64,000 nucleotides of DNA from Mucilaginibacter mallensis. GTDB taxonomy: Bacteria; Bacteroidota; Bacteroidia; Sphingobacteriales; Sphingobacteriaceae. The DNA is taken from NCBI RefSeq assembly GCF_900105165.1, contig NZ_LT629740.1, positions 682,001 through 746,000 on the forward strand, given 5' to 3'. Positions 26,542 through 36,900 of this stretch are shown here, piece by piece (position 1 is the stretch's first letter; each line of letters begins with the position of its first letter). A model generated the notes under the pieces. It did not search any database and was not told the origin of the DNA. It was given only the letters and a program-made list of their open reading frames with translations. The position numbers and the translations under genes are program-made.

Positions 26542-26757
26542 ATGCCTGACTCAATTATCTATTTAACACTAGCGACGTTTGTCTTCTACTTCATTTTCGG
26601 GATATTATTTATTACAGTGGTTGCCTTGATCATTAAGCGGATATTTAATATTAATGGCAATGCAGCGTTAAAGCAAAAGGAATATTTGTTACTGAAACAA
26701 ATAGCCATTAAGGTGGGCGTAGATAGTGATAAAATTAGTGAGATTGACAACCTGTAA
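26542..26757 (+). CDS. Small membrane protein, 71 aa, function unknown
   Basis: One strong hydrophobic segment at residues ~6-31 (YLTLATFVFYFIFGILFITV) is followed by a basic stretch (IIKRIF) and a polar, helix-prone tail of ~35 residues (KQKEYLLLKQIAIKVG). By the positive-inside rule the tail would be cytoplasmic. I do not recognise the family. The gene has its own promoter-like box, lies after a terminator, and ends just before repeat sequence. The membrane pattern and codon use look real, but with one example the coding status is not certain. Confidence 0.6.
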   Translation: MPDSIIYLTLATFVFYFIFGILFITVVALIIKRIFNINGNAALKQKEYLLLKQIAIKVGVDSDKISEIDNL

Positions 26758-26761
26758 TTTT

Positions 26762-26998
26762 TTCACTCTGTGAAAATCTTTGTGTTCCCTGTGGTAAGTT
26801 TAACTACCATAGTGTTTTAAAGAGGGCATTTTTTATTCCCTCCCATGGGGAGGGGTGCGGCTGAACGTGAAGTGGCAGGGAGGGGTTAACCGCTTTACAA
26901 GCCTGCGAAAACCCCACCCTTCCCCGCCCCGAGGCGGGAATCGCACGATGCCAATGCTCCCTTTTACTCGTAGCGTTTAACCACAAAGCTCACAGAAA
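26762..26998. repeat. CTCTGTG / CACAAAG repeat interrupted by an inserted element
   Basis: The left arm CACTCTGTG...CTGTGGTAAG (26763-26798) and the right arm TTTAACCACAAAGCTCACAG (26976-26995) correspond to the two halves of the repeat at 21265-21358. They are split here by copy B of the MITE-like family. Confidence 0.55.
26807..26974 (+). mobile_element. MITE-like element, copy B (decayed ends), nested in another repeat
   Basis: The core (CCCTCCCATGGGGAGGGG, AAGTGGCAGGGAGGGG, CCGCCCCGAGGCGGGAATCGCAC) is clearly that of copies A, C and D. The left end CATAGTGTTTTAA is partly decayed and the right end hardly recognisable. A 9-bp direct repeat GTTTAACTA / GTTTAACCA (26798-26806, 26975-26983; 8 of 9) flanks it. 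Confidence 0.65.
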
Positions 26999-27028
26999 TT
27001 CTAACAAATAACTAAAGTGAGGATTTTA

Positions 27029-30000
27029 TTATTTGCCCTGTATCAACCTAAAATCAGCAAAGCTTGCAAAGCCACCTTTTGGCCCATAAGTACATTGGTA
27101 TAAACCTACCTGCACCGGTTTTTTATCAAGGTCCACTCGCAAAGCCGGACTTCCGGGCAGATCAACCCAGTTAACATTATCGCTGCTGGTACGCACATAG
27201 AACCAGTTACCTTCCCGTTGTATTTGCAGGTATTTATTGTAGTTCCAGGCAGTTTGGATGTTGGTCTGGCGGCGGTCGCCGTAGGCAAAATTGGTAAACA
27301 TGTTCCCTACATTCCATGCCGGGAAAATGCTGTTCTGTAGCAATTGTTCGGTATGCGTGCTGTCGCCTAAATTGTTGGCGAATCGTACCATTAAACCCGC
27401 ATCATTATTCCCTGCCACCTTCTTTTCGGCTAATCCGCTTACATTGCTTACTTCCACTTCGGCAACAAAATCACCGATCACATTTTTGTAGATGAACGGT
27501 CCGTAAGGTGCGGAGCCATCCCAATAAGTATTATCTGATTCCAGCGTTAATGTGTCGTTTTTAGCTATAATATGCTGTGCCGATTGCTTGTCGCCTTTGC
27601 CAATAAAACCATCCCATATCGAGCCATTTACACCCGATAATAGGTAATCGTTCTGCTTAGAAAAATCATCAGTACAAACAGTAAACTGAGCTGATGCTGT
27701 TGAAGCATTTAACGCCTTGCTATCGCCCGTAACATTACCCGCATTATCCCTCACCTTAAATACATAACTATACTGCTGATCTACCGATAAGCCATAATCG
27801 ATGTAATAAGGCTCATCAACCCAGCCGCTTTGTTTAACCGGGGTATTATTAACCAGCCTGGTAAAATTATATTGTAAGCTGTTATTGCTGTTCTTAGCAT
27901 AATCTGCGGCCTCCATGCGCACCATTCCGGTTGTAAGGGCTTTGGGATTTTGTTTAAAGGCTAATGCGCTGTCAATAGGTAAATGCAGGTTCTGCTGCCA
28001 CACATTATTCAACATTCTTATTTCATCATTGCTTAATGCATATCTGTACACGCTCAGCCCTGCAATAGCGCCTGAAAGGCCTTCTATCGCATTACCTGCC
28101 GCGTTTATATTCAATGCATCGGTGTTGGCTGATGGCACGCCGTCAATAAATTTCTTAGTGGTATTACCGTTATAAGTTTTGATAATTAAATGCCATCTAC
28201 CTGCGGCAGACTTGGTATCAAACATGCTGGCTACAATGCTGTAATTACTTTTTAAAGCAAGCGGCTCGCTTAATGTTAACGAAGTTTTTTCAGGGAACTT
28301 TACGCTGATACGGCCTGCAACATCCTGAACCACCGGCACGGCATTAGAAGCGTTCAAGCTTTCACCCGCATCGCCTTCATTGGCCCAGTTTTGCAGTTTT
28401 CCATAGGATAATTTAGCCGCATCAAGGTATATCGCAATACGCGATGGCTTAACGTTGGTATACAATGCCTTAATTGCCGGTTCCGCTAATGGCCTGTCAT
28501 ACACTTGTAAGGAGACAATAGCGCCAGAAAAGTGTGACTGCCTGTCATGATCACTACCCAACACAAAATTTGCGGCACGTTTTACAAACAGCATCTTGTT
28601 TTCCTGGTTGTTGAGCGTGCCATCCACATAAACCTTTTCAAAAGTGCCGTCAAAAGTAATGGCTATATGGTGCCATTTGCCGGCTAATTGTGCGCTATGT
28701 GTATATGGTATGTCAGCAAAACCGGAATGCTGTGCCGCGCCAAAATCGCGATTGGTGCCATAACCGAATGTTGCGGCAGTCAGCTGGTCGTTATCATTGC
28801 TCCAGGCCAGCAGCGGGTTATCATCCTTTAATTGAGGCGCATATGCCCAAAATGATACTGTATAGCTGTTATTCCCTGCTAATGAAAGCGGTACGTTAAA
28901 ACTTGATGCTAATGATTCCCTGCCGGTGAATATAAGCGCCTTTTTACCTGCAATAAAATCAGCAACGAGAGCTTTGCCGTCGGTCTTAAATTGGCCACCG
29001 AGCGCGCCAGTATTTTTCCATTCCTTAACGGGTGCTCCCGCTTGCAGATCTGCCGCATCTAAATTGATTAGCAATCCCTTTTGGGTATATTTTTCTGCTA
29101 CTTGCTGATGCAGATTCTCAGGCACCACAGGGGCTGGGCCATCGCCAAATACTTTCAAATTCCAAGCCGCTTTGTACAAGCCGGGGTATTCTGTGTTGGT
29201 GATGGTAAGTTTTATATACCGGGCTTTTACATCACCCTCATCCACCGCCGGACTACCATGCCAGTGGTTATTTCTTTTATCCGAGAATATTTTCCACACT
29301 TTGCCATCTGCAGAATATTCTATTAAATACTGATAATACCAGGTAGCATATTCAAATTGGGTAAGTACTCGTTTTACGGGAGTAAGTTTACCCAAATCAA
29401 CCTGTAACCATGCTGCTTTGGCGCTGTTATCTTTGGGTTTCCACAAGGTGCCGTTGTTATCATCAACGGCAAACTCTGGTTTGTAATCAGCACTGTAATA
29501 CGATGATGCAGTGACTTTTTTTACATAAGCCAGGTTAGGGTATGGATTAGTGTTTTTGCCTAAAAAGCCTACGCCTGTATGTGTGGGGATTACTTTTTCA
29601 ATATTGCCATCAGCATCAAAAACCAGTTTGTCGGCACAAACCTGCCTGTTATAACCACCGCCCGAGTGCGGGTTATTATGCCTGTGGTAAATGATATAAT
29701 AATCATCGCCAATCTGCAGCACCGAATTATGCCCCGGCCCGTGAACGGTACCATCCACACTGGTAGCCAGTATAGGGTTGTTCTTGCCATAGGCAAAACC
29801 CTCCATCGGGCTGGTTTTGCTCATAGCATATTGTACACGGTAAGTTTCATTTTCGCAAAAGCCTGATGAGTACATCAAATAATAAATACCCTTGCGCTTA
29901 AATAGGAACGATCCCTCAAAAAAGTCCTTAGCCAAAGTATTGGGGATTTGCGCCGTTTTACTGAACGACCGCATATCCGGGTTTAACAAGCCCACACCAC

Positions 30001-30526
30001 AGCCAAAACCGGGATAGATTCCCCAGGTACCCCAGGTCATGTAATACTTGCCGTCGTCATCCTTAAAAGTTTGCCCGTCGAGTGTTATAACTTTTGGTAC
30101 AAGGTAATTAGGGACAACCGCCTTGCCATCTGGAAAAAGAGGTGTCCATGGGCCGACCGGCGTATCAGATGACGCGCCGTAAACCTCAACCGTCGGCTGG
30201 CAGTAGTATAAATAGTATTTGCCGTTGCTAAAGGCCACATCAGGTGCCCAGTAGTTATGGGTGGTGGGCCAGTTCATGTCCTGCATGGTCCAGTTCACAA
30301 AGTCTTTTGAGGTCCACACCTGAGATGGACCCAGGCCGCCGCCATTACCATCGGTAGTAGCATATATATAATAGGTATCGCCAAATTTCTTTATAGTAGG
30401 ATCGGCAAAATAGCCGGGGATGATAGGGTTGCTATTGCCCGGTGACTGGTAATTACCCTGCGCCATTAAACAATAAGGGGTTAAAAAACAGCAGCTAAAT
30501 AGTAAAAATGAATAGATGAAACGCAT
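27029..30526 (-). CDS. Large secreted GH43 glycosidase with CBM32-like and several beta-sandwich domains
   Basis: 1165 residues with a signal peptide (to ~residue 23). The GH43 five-bladed propeller spans ~30-320, with catalytic base D42 (YFADPTIKKFGDTYYIY), pKa modulators D96 (WAPDVAF) and D150 (LDGQTFKDDDG), and acid E204 (FFEGSFLFKRKG). A discoidin/CBM32-like domain follows at ~335-462, then a LamG/concanavalin-like domain (~485-690) and a second shorter one (~700-850). An Ig/fibronectin-like part (~880-960) and a DUF1349-like sandwich close the protein. GH43 enzymes are mostly alpha-L-arabinofuranosidases, arabinanases, xylosidases or galactan exo-enzymes; subfamily cannot be fixed by eye. 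The many binding domains suggest insoluble or cell-wall-bound substrate. It faces away from the DUF5695 gene, so the two probably share control. Confidence 0.9.
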   Translation of the reverse strand: MRFIYSFLLFSCCFLTPYCLMAQGNYQSPGNSNPIIPGYFADPTIKKFGDTYYIYATTDGNGGGLGPSQVWTSKDFVNWTMQDMNWPTTHNYWAPDVAFSNGKYYLYYCQPTVEVYGASSDTPVGPWTPLFPDGKAVVPNYLVPKVITLDGQTFKDDDGKYYMTWGTWGIYPGFGCGVGLLNPDMRSFSKTAQIPNTLAKDFFEGSFLFKRKGIYYLMYSSGFCENETYRVQYAMSKTSPMEGFAYGKNNPILATSVDGTVHGPGHNSVLQIGDDYYIIYHRHNNPHSGGGYNRQVCADKLVFDADGNIEKVIPTHTGVGFLGKNTNPYPNLAYVKKVTASSYYSADYKPEFAVDDNNGTLWKPKDNSAKAAWLQVDLGKLTPVKRVLTQFEYATWYYQYLIEYSADGKVWKIFSDKRNNHWHGSPAVDEGDVKARYIKLTITNTEYPGLYKAAWNLKVFGDGPAPVVPENLHQQVAEKYTQKGLLINLDAADLQAGAPVKEWKNTGALGGQFKTDGKALVADFIAGKKALIFTGRESLASSFNVPLSLAGNNSYTVSFWAYAPQLKDDNPLLAWSNDNDQLTAATFGYGTNRDFGAAQHSGFADIPYTHSAQLAGKWHHIAITFDGTFEKVYVDGTLNNQENKMLFVKRAANFVLGSDHDRQSHFSGAIVSLQVYDRPLAEPAIKALYTNVKPSRIAIYLDAAKLSYGKLQNWANEGDAGESLNASNAVPVVQDVAGRISVKFPEKTSLTLSEPLALKSNYSIVASMFDTKSAAGRWHLIIKTYNGNTTKKFIDGVPSANTDALNINAAGNAIEGLSGAIAGLSVYRYALSNDEIRMLNNVWQQNLHLPIDSALAFKQNPKALTTGMVRMEAADYAKNSNNSLQYNFTRLVNNTPVKQSGWVDEPYYIDYGLSVDQQYSYVFKVRDNAGNVTGDSKALNASTASAQFTVCTDDFSKQNDYLLSGVNGSIWDGFIGKGDKQSAQHIIAKNDTLTLESDNTYWDGSAPYGPFIYKNVIGDFVAEVEVSNVSGLAEKKVAGNNDAGLMVRFANNLGDSTHTEQLLQNSIFPAWNVGNMFTNFAYGDRRQTNIQTAWNYNKYLQIQREGNWFYVRTSSDNVNWVDLPGSPALRVDLDKKPVQVGLYQCTYGPKGGFASFADFRLIQGK

Positions 30527-30556
30527 GTTGCCGGTGGATTAGAAATGCCAGGAATG

Positions 30557-30564
30557 CAAATATA
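30557..30564 (-). promoter_or_regulatory. Candidate -7 box for the GH43 gene
   Basis: On the minus strand this reads TATATTTG, a perfect TAnnTTTG, 30 bases before the GH43 start codon. No matching -33 box is clear. Confidence 0.4.
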
Positions 30565-30762
30565 TAAAGCATTTAATGCCCATATTTTTCATTAATTAAC
30601 CTAAAATGGCAGGTAATTATCTATTGCCGGATAAAATGGATAAGAAGTTGCTACTACCAGGCAAATTTTAATAAACCTCCTATTTGTCATACCTGTACAT
30701 TTACAATTATAATTTACGCAATTTTTAACATGTTTATATATAAACCTTTAAAAACTACCATA

Positions 30763-33504
30763 ATGCGCATCCAAAGAAATCTTGTTGCGGCAGTAATATT
30801 GATCATTTGCCTGATATCCGGCGGTCAGACGGCTATGGCGCAGGACCCATGGAAAGCTTTGGAAATCAGGCCCTCAACCCTCGGGCTTGATAATGGCTTC
30901 CTGACTTTTAAAACAGGTGCATTGCAATTGCAGTTAGTTAAATCGTCACAAACAGTAGCGGCTTTAAATCCGGTTAGCGATACTCAGTTTGATTTTACCC
31001 CACACGACAGGCTTAAACTGCGCAGCTGCGACCGCATGTATCAGCTAGGCGATATTGATCTTCGCTTAAGGGTGGAGGGTGAAACAGAATGGACAAAATA
31101 TTCCACCTCAACAAAAAGAGCACCGGTAAGCGTCTTAACGGTTAACGATGATAAGGTTTTGGCAGCGGCCGATCTTTCGGCTACATTACCCGCAGGTATT
31201 CCGCTAAATGTACAGCGCTATTATGAGCTGATCGATGGGCATCTGGTTCTGCTTTTTAAACTGAAAAATACAAGCGATAAAAATGTAGAGATCGGTTCAT
31301 TAGGCATCCCGATGATCTTTAATAATATTATGCAGGGTAAATCACTCGAAGAAACCCATGCGCAAAATGTTTTTTATGATCCCTACATAGGTAAAGATGC
31401 GGGCTATTTACAGGTTACCCGCCTGAACGGGCATGGGCCAGCCTTGGTAGTTGTGCCTTATGGGAAAACTCCGTTTGAAGCTTATAGTCCGTTATTGGAT
31501 GATCCTACCCCGCGCGGAATCGACTTTGAAGGTTTTTACGAGTGGATGGTACACAGCAAGGCTTATGCTGAAAACGAATGGAAAAAGGCAGAACCATGGA
31601 ACACCCCAACATCATTCACCTTAAAACCGGGTGAAACTACCGAGTATGGCGTAAAATTCTTACTGGCCGATTCTATAAAAGGTATTGAAAGCACACTGAT
31701 AGCTAACAAACGTCCTGTAGTTGTTGGCGTACCCGGCTATGTATTGCCAATGGGCACTAAAGCCAAGCTGTTTTTGAATTATGATGAAAAAGTAAAATCG
31801 TTGCAGGTTGAGCCGGAAGGCGCTTTAACGCTGAACGAAACAGTAGCTGAAAATGATAAATGGAAGGCATATCAAATTGAAGGAAAAATATGGGGCAGGG
31901 CACGCTTAACCATAACTTATGAGGATGGGCTTTCGCAAACCATAAATTATAAAGTGATAAAGGCCGAAGGCGATATGCTAAAAGATTTTGGTCATTTCTT
32001 GACCAATGAGCAATGGTATGTAAATAAAAATGATCCTTTCCACCGCGATCAATCGGTGATCAGTTATGATTATGAAACCAAGAAACAGGTAACTCAGGAT
32101 AGCCGTGTATGGATCTCGGGTTTAAGTGACGAAGGTGGCGCGGGCAGCTGGCTCGGCGCTATGATGAAGGAACTGATTCAGCCGGATAAGGCCGAAATTG
32201 ATAAACTTCAGCATTTTGTAAACCATACTTTATGGGGCGTAATTCAGCACGATGAGGGTAAACAAAAGTATGGCGTAAAGAAAAGCGTTTATTACTATGC
32301 ACCTAAGGAAATGCCGGCAGGTACTTACAGTGACAGTGTAGACCACAAAACCTGGACTGCCTGGAACCACGAAGCCGCTAATGATGTGGGCCGTTCATAT
32401 AACTATCCGCATGTTGCTGCTGCATGGTGGGTGATGTACCGTTTATCGCGTAACCACACAGGTTTGGTAACCGAGCAAAACTGGCAATGGTATCTTGATC
32501 ACGCGTATCAAACTACCATGGCCATGATAAACCAGGCGCCCTATTATGTACAGTTCGGGCAAATGGAGGGTACTGTATTTTATTTAATATTGATGGATTT
32601 AAAAGCGGAAGGCTGGAACGATAAGGCCGCGATATTTGAAAAAGCCATGAAGGTACGCGCTGATCACTGGGATACTCTGCAATATCCTTTCGGTAGCGAA
32701 ATGCCCTGGGATTCAACCGGGCAGGAGGAAGTCTACCTGTGGTCGTCATACTTTGGCTATACCAATAAGGCCGAGGTTACTATCGATGCCATATTGGGCT
32801 ATATGCCAACCGTTCCAAACTGGGGCTATAATGGTTCGGCTCGCCGTTATTGGGACTTTTTATATGGCGGCAAACTTTCACGTATCGAGCGCCAACTGCA
32901 CCATTATGGTTCAGGCATAAATGCTATACCTGTTTTAGCTGAATACAGGAAAAAACCAAGCGATCTTTATTTACTGCGTGTAGGGTATGGCGGTGTAATG
33001 GGCTCTGTTTCAAATATCACGCAGGATGGCTTTGGCCCGGCTGCATTCCACTCATTCCCGTCAACGCTTAAAATTGATGGCTTATCAGGTGATTACGGTC
33101 CGAACTTTTTTGGCTATGCCGTGAATATCTCCACCTATATTATGCATGATGATAACCTGGGCTGGCTGGCATTTGGCGGTAACCTGGTTCAAAAAGATAA
33201 CTGGATTGATGTTAAAATAACCAACGGTGCAAAATCGCGCGTGTTTATAGCAGCTGCCGGGCTTTGGCTTACCTTAGATGCGGGTACGTTTAACACGGTA
33301 TCATACAATACCACTACCGGCGCTGTATCTGTATTGCTTGATGCTGCCGATAAATACACGCCAAGCGCACGCCTGCATATCAAACAAACTGCAAATGTTA
33401 TTGGGGCAGGTACATATAGTTTAGGTACAGCTAAAATACGTGGCGCTTATGTAATCGCTTTAAAAAATAGTGAGGTGAAAGTAAATCTCACCCACCATAA
33501 ATAG
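30763..33504 (+). CDS. DUF5695-type secreted protein, predicted glycosidase
   Basis: 913 residues from the ATG at 30763. An in-frame ATG 33 bases earlier would add 11 residues before the signal peptide and is less likely. Signal peptide to ~residue 27 (AMAQD). The N-terminal half is beta-rich (ALEIRPSTLGLDNGFLTF, RYYELIDGHLVLLFKL). The second half has WNHEAANDVGRSYNYPHVAAAWWVMYRLS and VLAEYRKKPSDLYLLRVGYGG, consistent with an (alpha/alpha)6 toroid like that of several glycoside hydrolases. I recognise the pattern as DUF5695, a Bacteroidota polysaccharide-locus family, but recall no established activity. The gene faces away from the GH43 gene and leads toward the second SusC/SusD pair, after a terminator. 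Confidence 0.75.
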   Translation: MRIQRNLVAAVILIICLISGGQTAMAQDPWKALEIRPSTLGLDNGFLTFKTGALQLQLVKSSQTVAALNPVSDTQFDFTPHDRLKLRSCDRMYQLGDIDLRLRVEGETEWTKYSTSTKRAPVSVLTVNDDKVLAAADLSATLPAGIPLNVQRYYELIDGHLVLLFKLKNTSDKNVEIGSLGIPMIFNNIMQGKSLEETHAQNVFYDPYIGKDAGYLQVTRLNGHGPALVVVPYGKTPFEAYSPLLDDPTPRGIDFEGFYEWMVHSKAYAENEWKKAEPWNTPTSFTLKPGETTEYGVKFLLADSIKGIESTLIANKRPVVVGVPGYVLPMGTKAKLFLNYDEKVKSLQVEPEGALTLNETVAENDKWKAYQIEGKIWGRARLTITYEDGLSQTINYKVIKAEGDMLKDFGHFLTNEQWYVNKNDPFHRDQSVISYDYETKKQVTQDSRVWISGLSDEGGAGSWLGAMMKELIQPDKAEIDKLQHFVNHTLWGVIQHDEGKQKYGVKKSVYYYAPKEMPAGTYSDSVDHKTWTAWNHEAANDVGRSYNYPHVAAAWWVMYRLSRNHTGLVTEQNWQWYLDHAYQTTMAMINQAPYYVQFGQMEGTVFYLILMDLKAEGWNDKAAIFEKAMKVRADHWDTLQYPFGSEMPWDSTGQEEVYLWSSYFGYTNKAEVTIDAILGYMPTVPNWGYNGSARRYWDFLYGGKLSRIERQLHHYGSGINAIPVLAEYRKKPSDLYLLRVGYGGVMGSVSNITQDGFGPAAFHSFPSTLKIDGLSGDYGPNFFGYAVNISTYIMHDDNLGWLAFGGNLVQKDNWIDVKITNGAKSRVFIAAAGLWLTLDAGTFNTVSYNTTTGAVSVLLDAADKYTPSARLHIKQTANVIGAGTYSLGTAKIRGAYVIALKNSEVKVNLTHHK

Positions 33505-33526
33505 CAATAAGCGTTATTTATACAAT

Positions 33527-33563
33527 ACTAAAAAGTACAGCCACCCGGTTGTACTTTTTTAGT
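33527..33563 (+). terminator. Rho-independent terminator after the DUF5695 gene
   Basis: ACTAAAAAGTACAGCC pairs with GGTTGTACTTTTTTAGT with one mismatch and one bulge; the right arm contains a run of six T. It begins 23 bases after the stop. Because of the A/T symmetry it could work in both directions. Confidence 0.75.
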
Positions 33564-33905
33564 TTATGGGCATCCCAAATGCCCGGTTTGCCGCGCTGAT
33601 AAGCCTGCTCCGTAACTATAAAACACAAGTTTTAGTATGCGATTTCTTGCCAATATTTTATACAGGTTAAAATCGGGCAATAGCATGGTAATTTCTGTAA
33701 AATAAGGGTTACACAGGTGAATTATATTTGTATAACAAACACTTATTTGCTGACCTAAATACTTTATATCCCATTGTAAATAAGCTTTTTAAATGAACGC
33801 TAATAATGTTCGTTGGTGGGGAAATGTTGCCTTTTTCAAAAAGCAACACGTGCAGGTTTAAATACTAAACAACTAAACAATTTAATAATAACTAAACAAA
33901 AACAA
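33564..33905 (+). other. Long leader region before the second SusC gene
   Basis: About 340 bases without a gene. TATATTTG at 33723-33730 fits a -7 box, which would give a leader of roughly 170 bases; no -33 box matches. I saw no riboswitch-like structure. An in-frame ATG at 33813 would add a non-hydrophobic 31-residue extension before the signal peptide, so the gene start is placed at 33906. Confidence 0.4.
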
Positions 33906-36900
33906 ATGAGTAAAATTTTACTATTCCTCATGCTTTGTTGCATTTTTCAATTCTCTTTAAATCCTGCTTACGCTCAAAATACGGCTGTGCGAAGCGGGCA
34001 GGTTAAAGACAGTAACGGAAAACCATTAGCAGGAGCAACAGTGTCTGAAAAAGGCATTGTTAACAATGGCGTTATTACCGATGAGGCCGGAAATTTCCGT
34101 ATCACGCTAAAAGGTAATTCAAACACAATTATCATTAGCTGTATTAGTTACAAGCGGCAGGAAATTAAGATCGGCACTACACCCGAGATCATTTTTATGC
34201 AGAGTGATGATCGTGCATTAAATGATGTGGTGGTGGTAGGTTACCAAAGTCAGAAGCGGCGCGATGTCACGGCCGCGGTATCATCCCTGAAAGGCAGCGT
34301 AATTGCCGATATTCCCGAATCCAGCTTTGATAATATGTTACAGGGGCGGCTTGCAGGTGTAAGCGTATTATCAACCAGCGGCGAGTTGGGTGCCAAACCC
34401 AATATAGTTATCCGTGGCAGCACTAATATCGATTGGGGCAATCTTCATGGCGGTAACTCTGGGCCATTATATGTAATTGACGGCATAGTTTACGATGTAA
34501 ATGCTATTGGTACATCCTATACAAATAACAATGGGGTTAATAATGCTACTAATGATCCACTAAGCCTGATCAACCCAAATGACATTGAATCCATCGATGT
34601 ACTGAAGGATGCATCAGCAGCAGCTATATATGGTGCCAGGGGTGGTAATGGTGTTATTATCGTAAAAACAAAAAGTGCCAAGCGTGGAAAACCTCAGGTA
34701 ACATTATCTGCCTATACAGGTATCACTACTGCTCCAAACTTTATAAATGTAACTACCGGTGCGGCCGAAAGGGCATTAAAGCTTAAATTATTAGAGAGTC
34801 AACTTCCTTATAATAGTATTGAGCAAGGGCTGATACCAGCAGCGCTAACCGATAGTTTAAATTCAGCATTTAATAATGATGTTGACTGGCAAGGCCTGCT
34901 GGTACGCAGCAGCGCGATAGTAAATAGCCAGGACGTAAGTATAGCTGGTTTTTCGGGTACTACTTCATACCGCTTGTCATTTAACCATTATAATGAGCAG
35001 GGGATTATAAACGGCTATAGTTTACAGAAACTGTCGCCGCATATTACACTGAACATTAACCCTATAAAGGGATTAAATATCACAACCGACCTGATGATGA
35101 GTTCTCAAACCTCAAATCATGGGGTTGGGGGTTCAAACGCATTCTTGTTTACCAGTATAGGGCAGTTGCCAAGCTCTCTGTTGCAGCTAAGTCCTACCCA
35201 AACCAGTGTTTATAGCGGGAAAACACATTATTATGATAATGATAAGGTCTTCGCGATAAACGGATCTGTGCAGGTGACCGATACATTGGCTCATAACTTA
35301 ACTTTTCACAGCACATTTGGCGCTAATAATTATACTGACGATTATGGTTATTATGTTCCGCAGGCTATTAACGGTACGCTTAACACCGCTTATGAAAACG
35401 ATAACCGCAGTCCGGCCTGGTCATTTGAAAATTTTGTTCAATATGATAAACGTATCAAAAAACACCATTTCAGTGTAGTTGGCGGTACATCACTATACAG
35501 TAACGAGCAGTATTCATCATCTTCATCTGCCGCCGGTATTAGTATATCAGGTATTTATACAGTGCAGACCGTTCCGGCAGGTATTAATTTAAATGCAAGT
35601 ACCTCATACGCCAGAAAGACAACAGAATCATATTACGCCCGCGTTAACTATGACTTTGATGATAAATATCTTTTTATGGCGAGTGTTCGGCGTGACGCAA
35701 GTTCAATTTATAGTCCAGAGTACCGTTGGGGCACCTTCCCCGCCTTCTCTGCTGGCTGGATAGCCTCCGATGAACATTTCTTTGAGCCAATTAAAAAAGT
35801 AGTTAGCTTTTTCAAGATCCGTGCAAGTTATGGTATTGATGGTAAGGACCCGGGTACCTGGTATGCCAAGTATCAATCTCTGTATAATGATGCCAGCTAC
35901 CTTTATGGTACAAACGGAACGGTTAACCAAAATGCCACACTGGGCGGTATTCCGTCTACGTACAACGGTACTACAGTTGATTCTCCTTTTCCATATGGTA
36001 ACAATTTCTTTAATACGGGTGTTAAAGCAAGTAGTACGGTTAGGTGGGAAAGAGATCCGCAGACTGATGTAGGTGCCGATATAGAGCTATTTGATAACCG
36101 TGTTAGCTTTACTGTTGACTGGTACCAGAAAGATGCTGATAATATATTCTTCTCTGATATCCCTGCGCAGGTGTATAGCGGCTATGAGTATTACTCAGGC
36201 AACTATGTAAATGTGCGCAACCGCGGGCTTGAGTTTGCCACAAATATTAATGTGCTCGGCAATAAATCAGCCTTTAAATGGAACTTTAATTTTAATATCT
36301 CCTACAATAACAACTTTGTAACTAAACTGCCTGATGGCGACAGGGACTTCTTCTTTGGTCCATCGTTTCTGCAGCAATCACTCACCCTTGGCGAACCTTT
36401 GTTTAATTATAAAGTTTGGCGAACAAATGGGGTATATGCCACCAACGCACAGGTTCCAACCGATCCAACTACAGGTAAAAAGGAAACCTTTAATGGTGTT
36501 ACACTGCAAGCTGGCGACCCGAGATATATTGACATGAATGGCGATTATAACATCACCAATGATGATAAGGTTGATTATGGCAACCCCAATCCAAAGTTGA
36601 CAGGTGGCCTGGGGAGTAACTTTAGCTATAAGAGATTTACCTTCAGTTTCTTCTTCTCTTATATGTTTGGGCGTAAGGTATTAAACGGAGGTTTCTCAGA
36701 TGCGCTTAACAGTACTAAGGGGGTAGGAAGCTGGGGAGCCCTGGCAGGCGTTTCTGCCCTAACAGGTTCACTTAGCGATTTCTGGCAGGTACCGGGTGAT
36801 GTATCTAAATATGCCCGTTTGGTATACCCAACCTATACAGGTACCGACCCATGGGATATCAGTACCGATTACTTTGTTGAAAGCGGCGACTTTATTAAGC

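Noticed and set aside
33813..33905. Upstream in-frame start for the second SusC
   Set aside because: It adds 31 polar residues before a perfect signal peptide at 33906.
33564..33905. Riboswitch in the long leader before the second SusC
   Set aside because: No conserved riboswitch elements or paired terminator/antiterminator could be seen.
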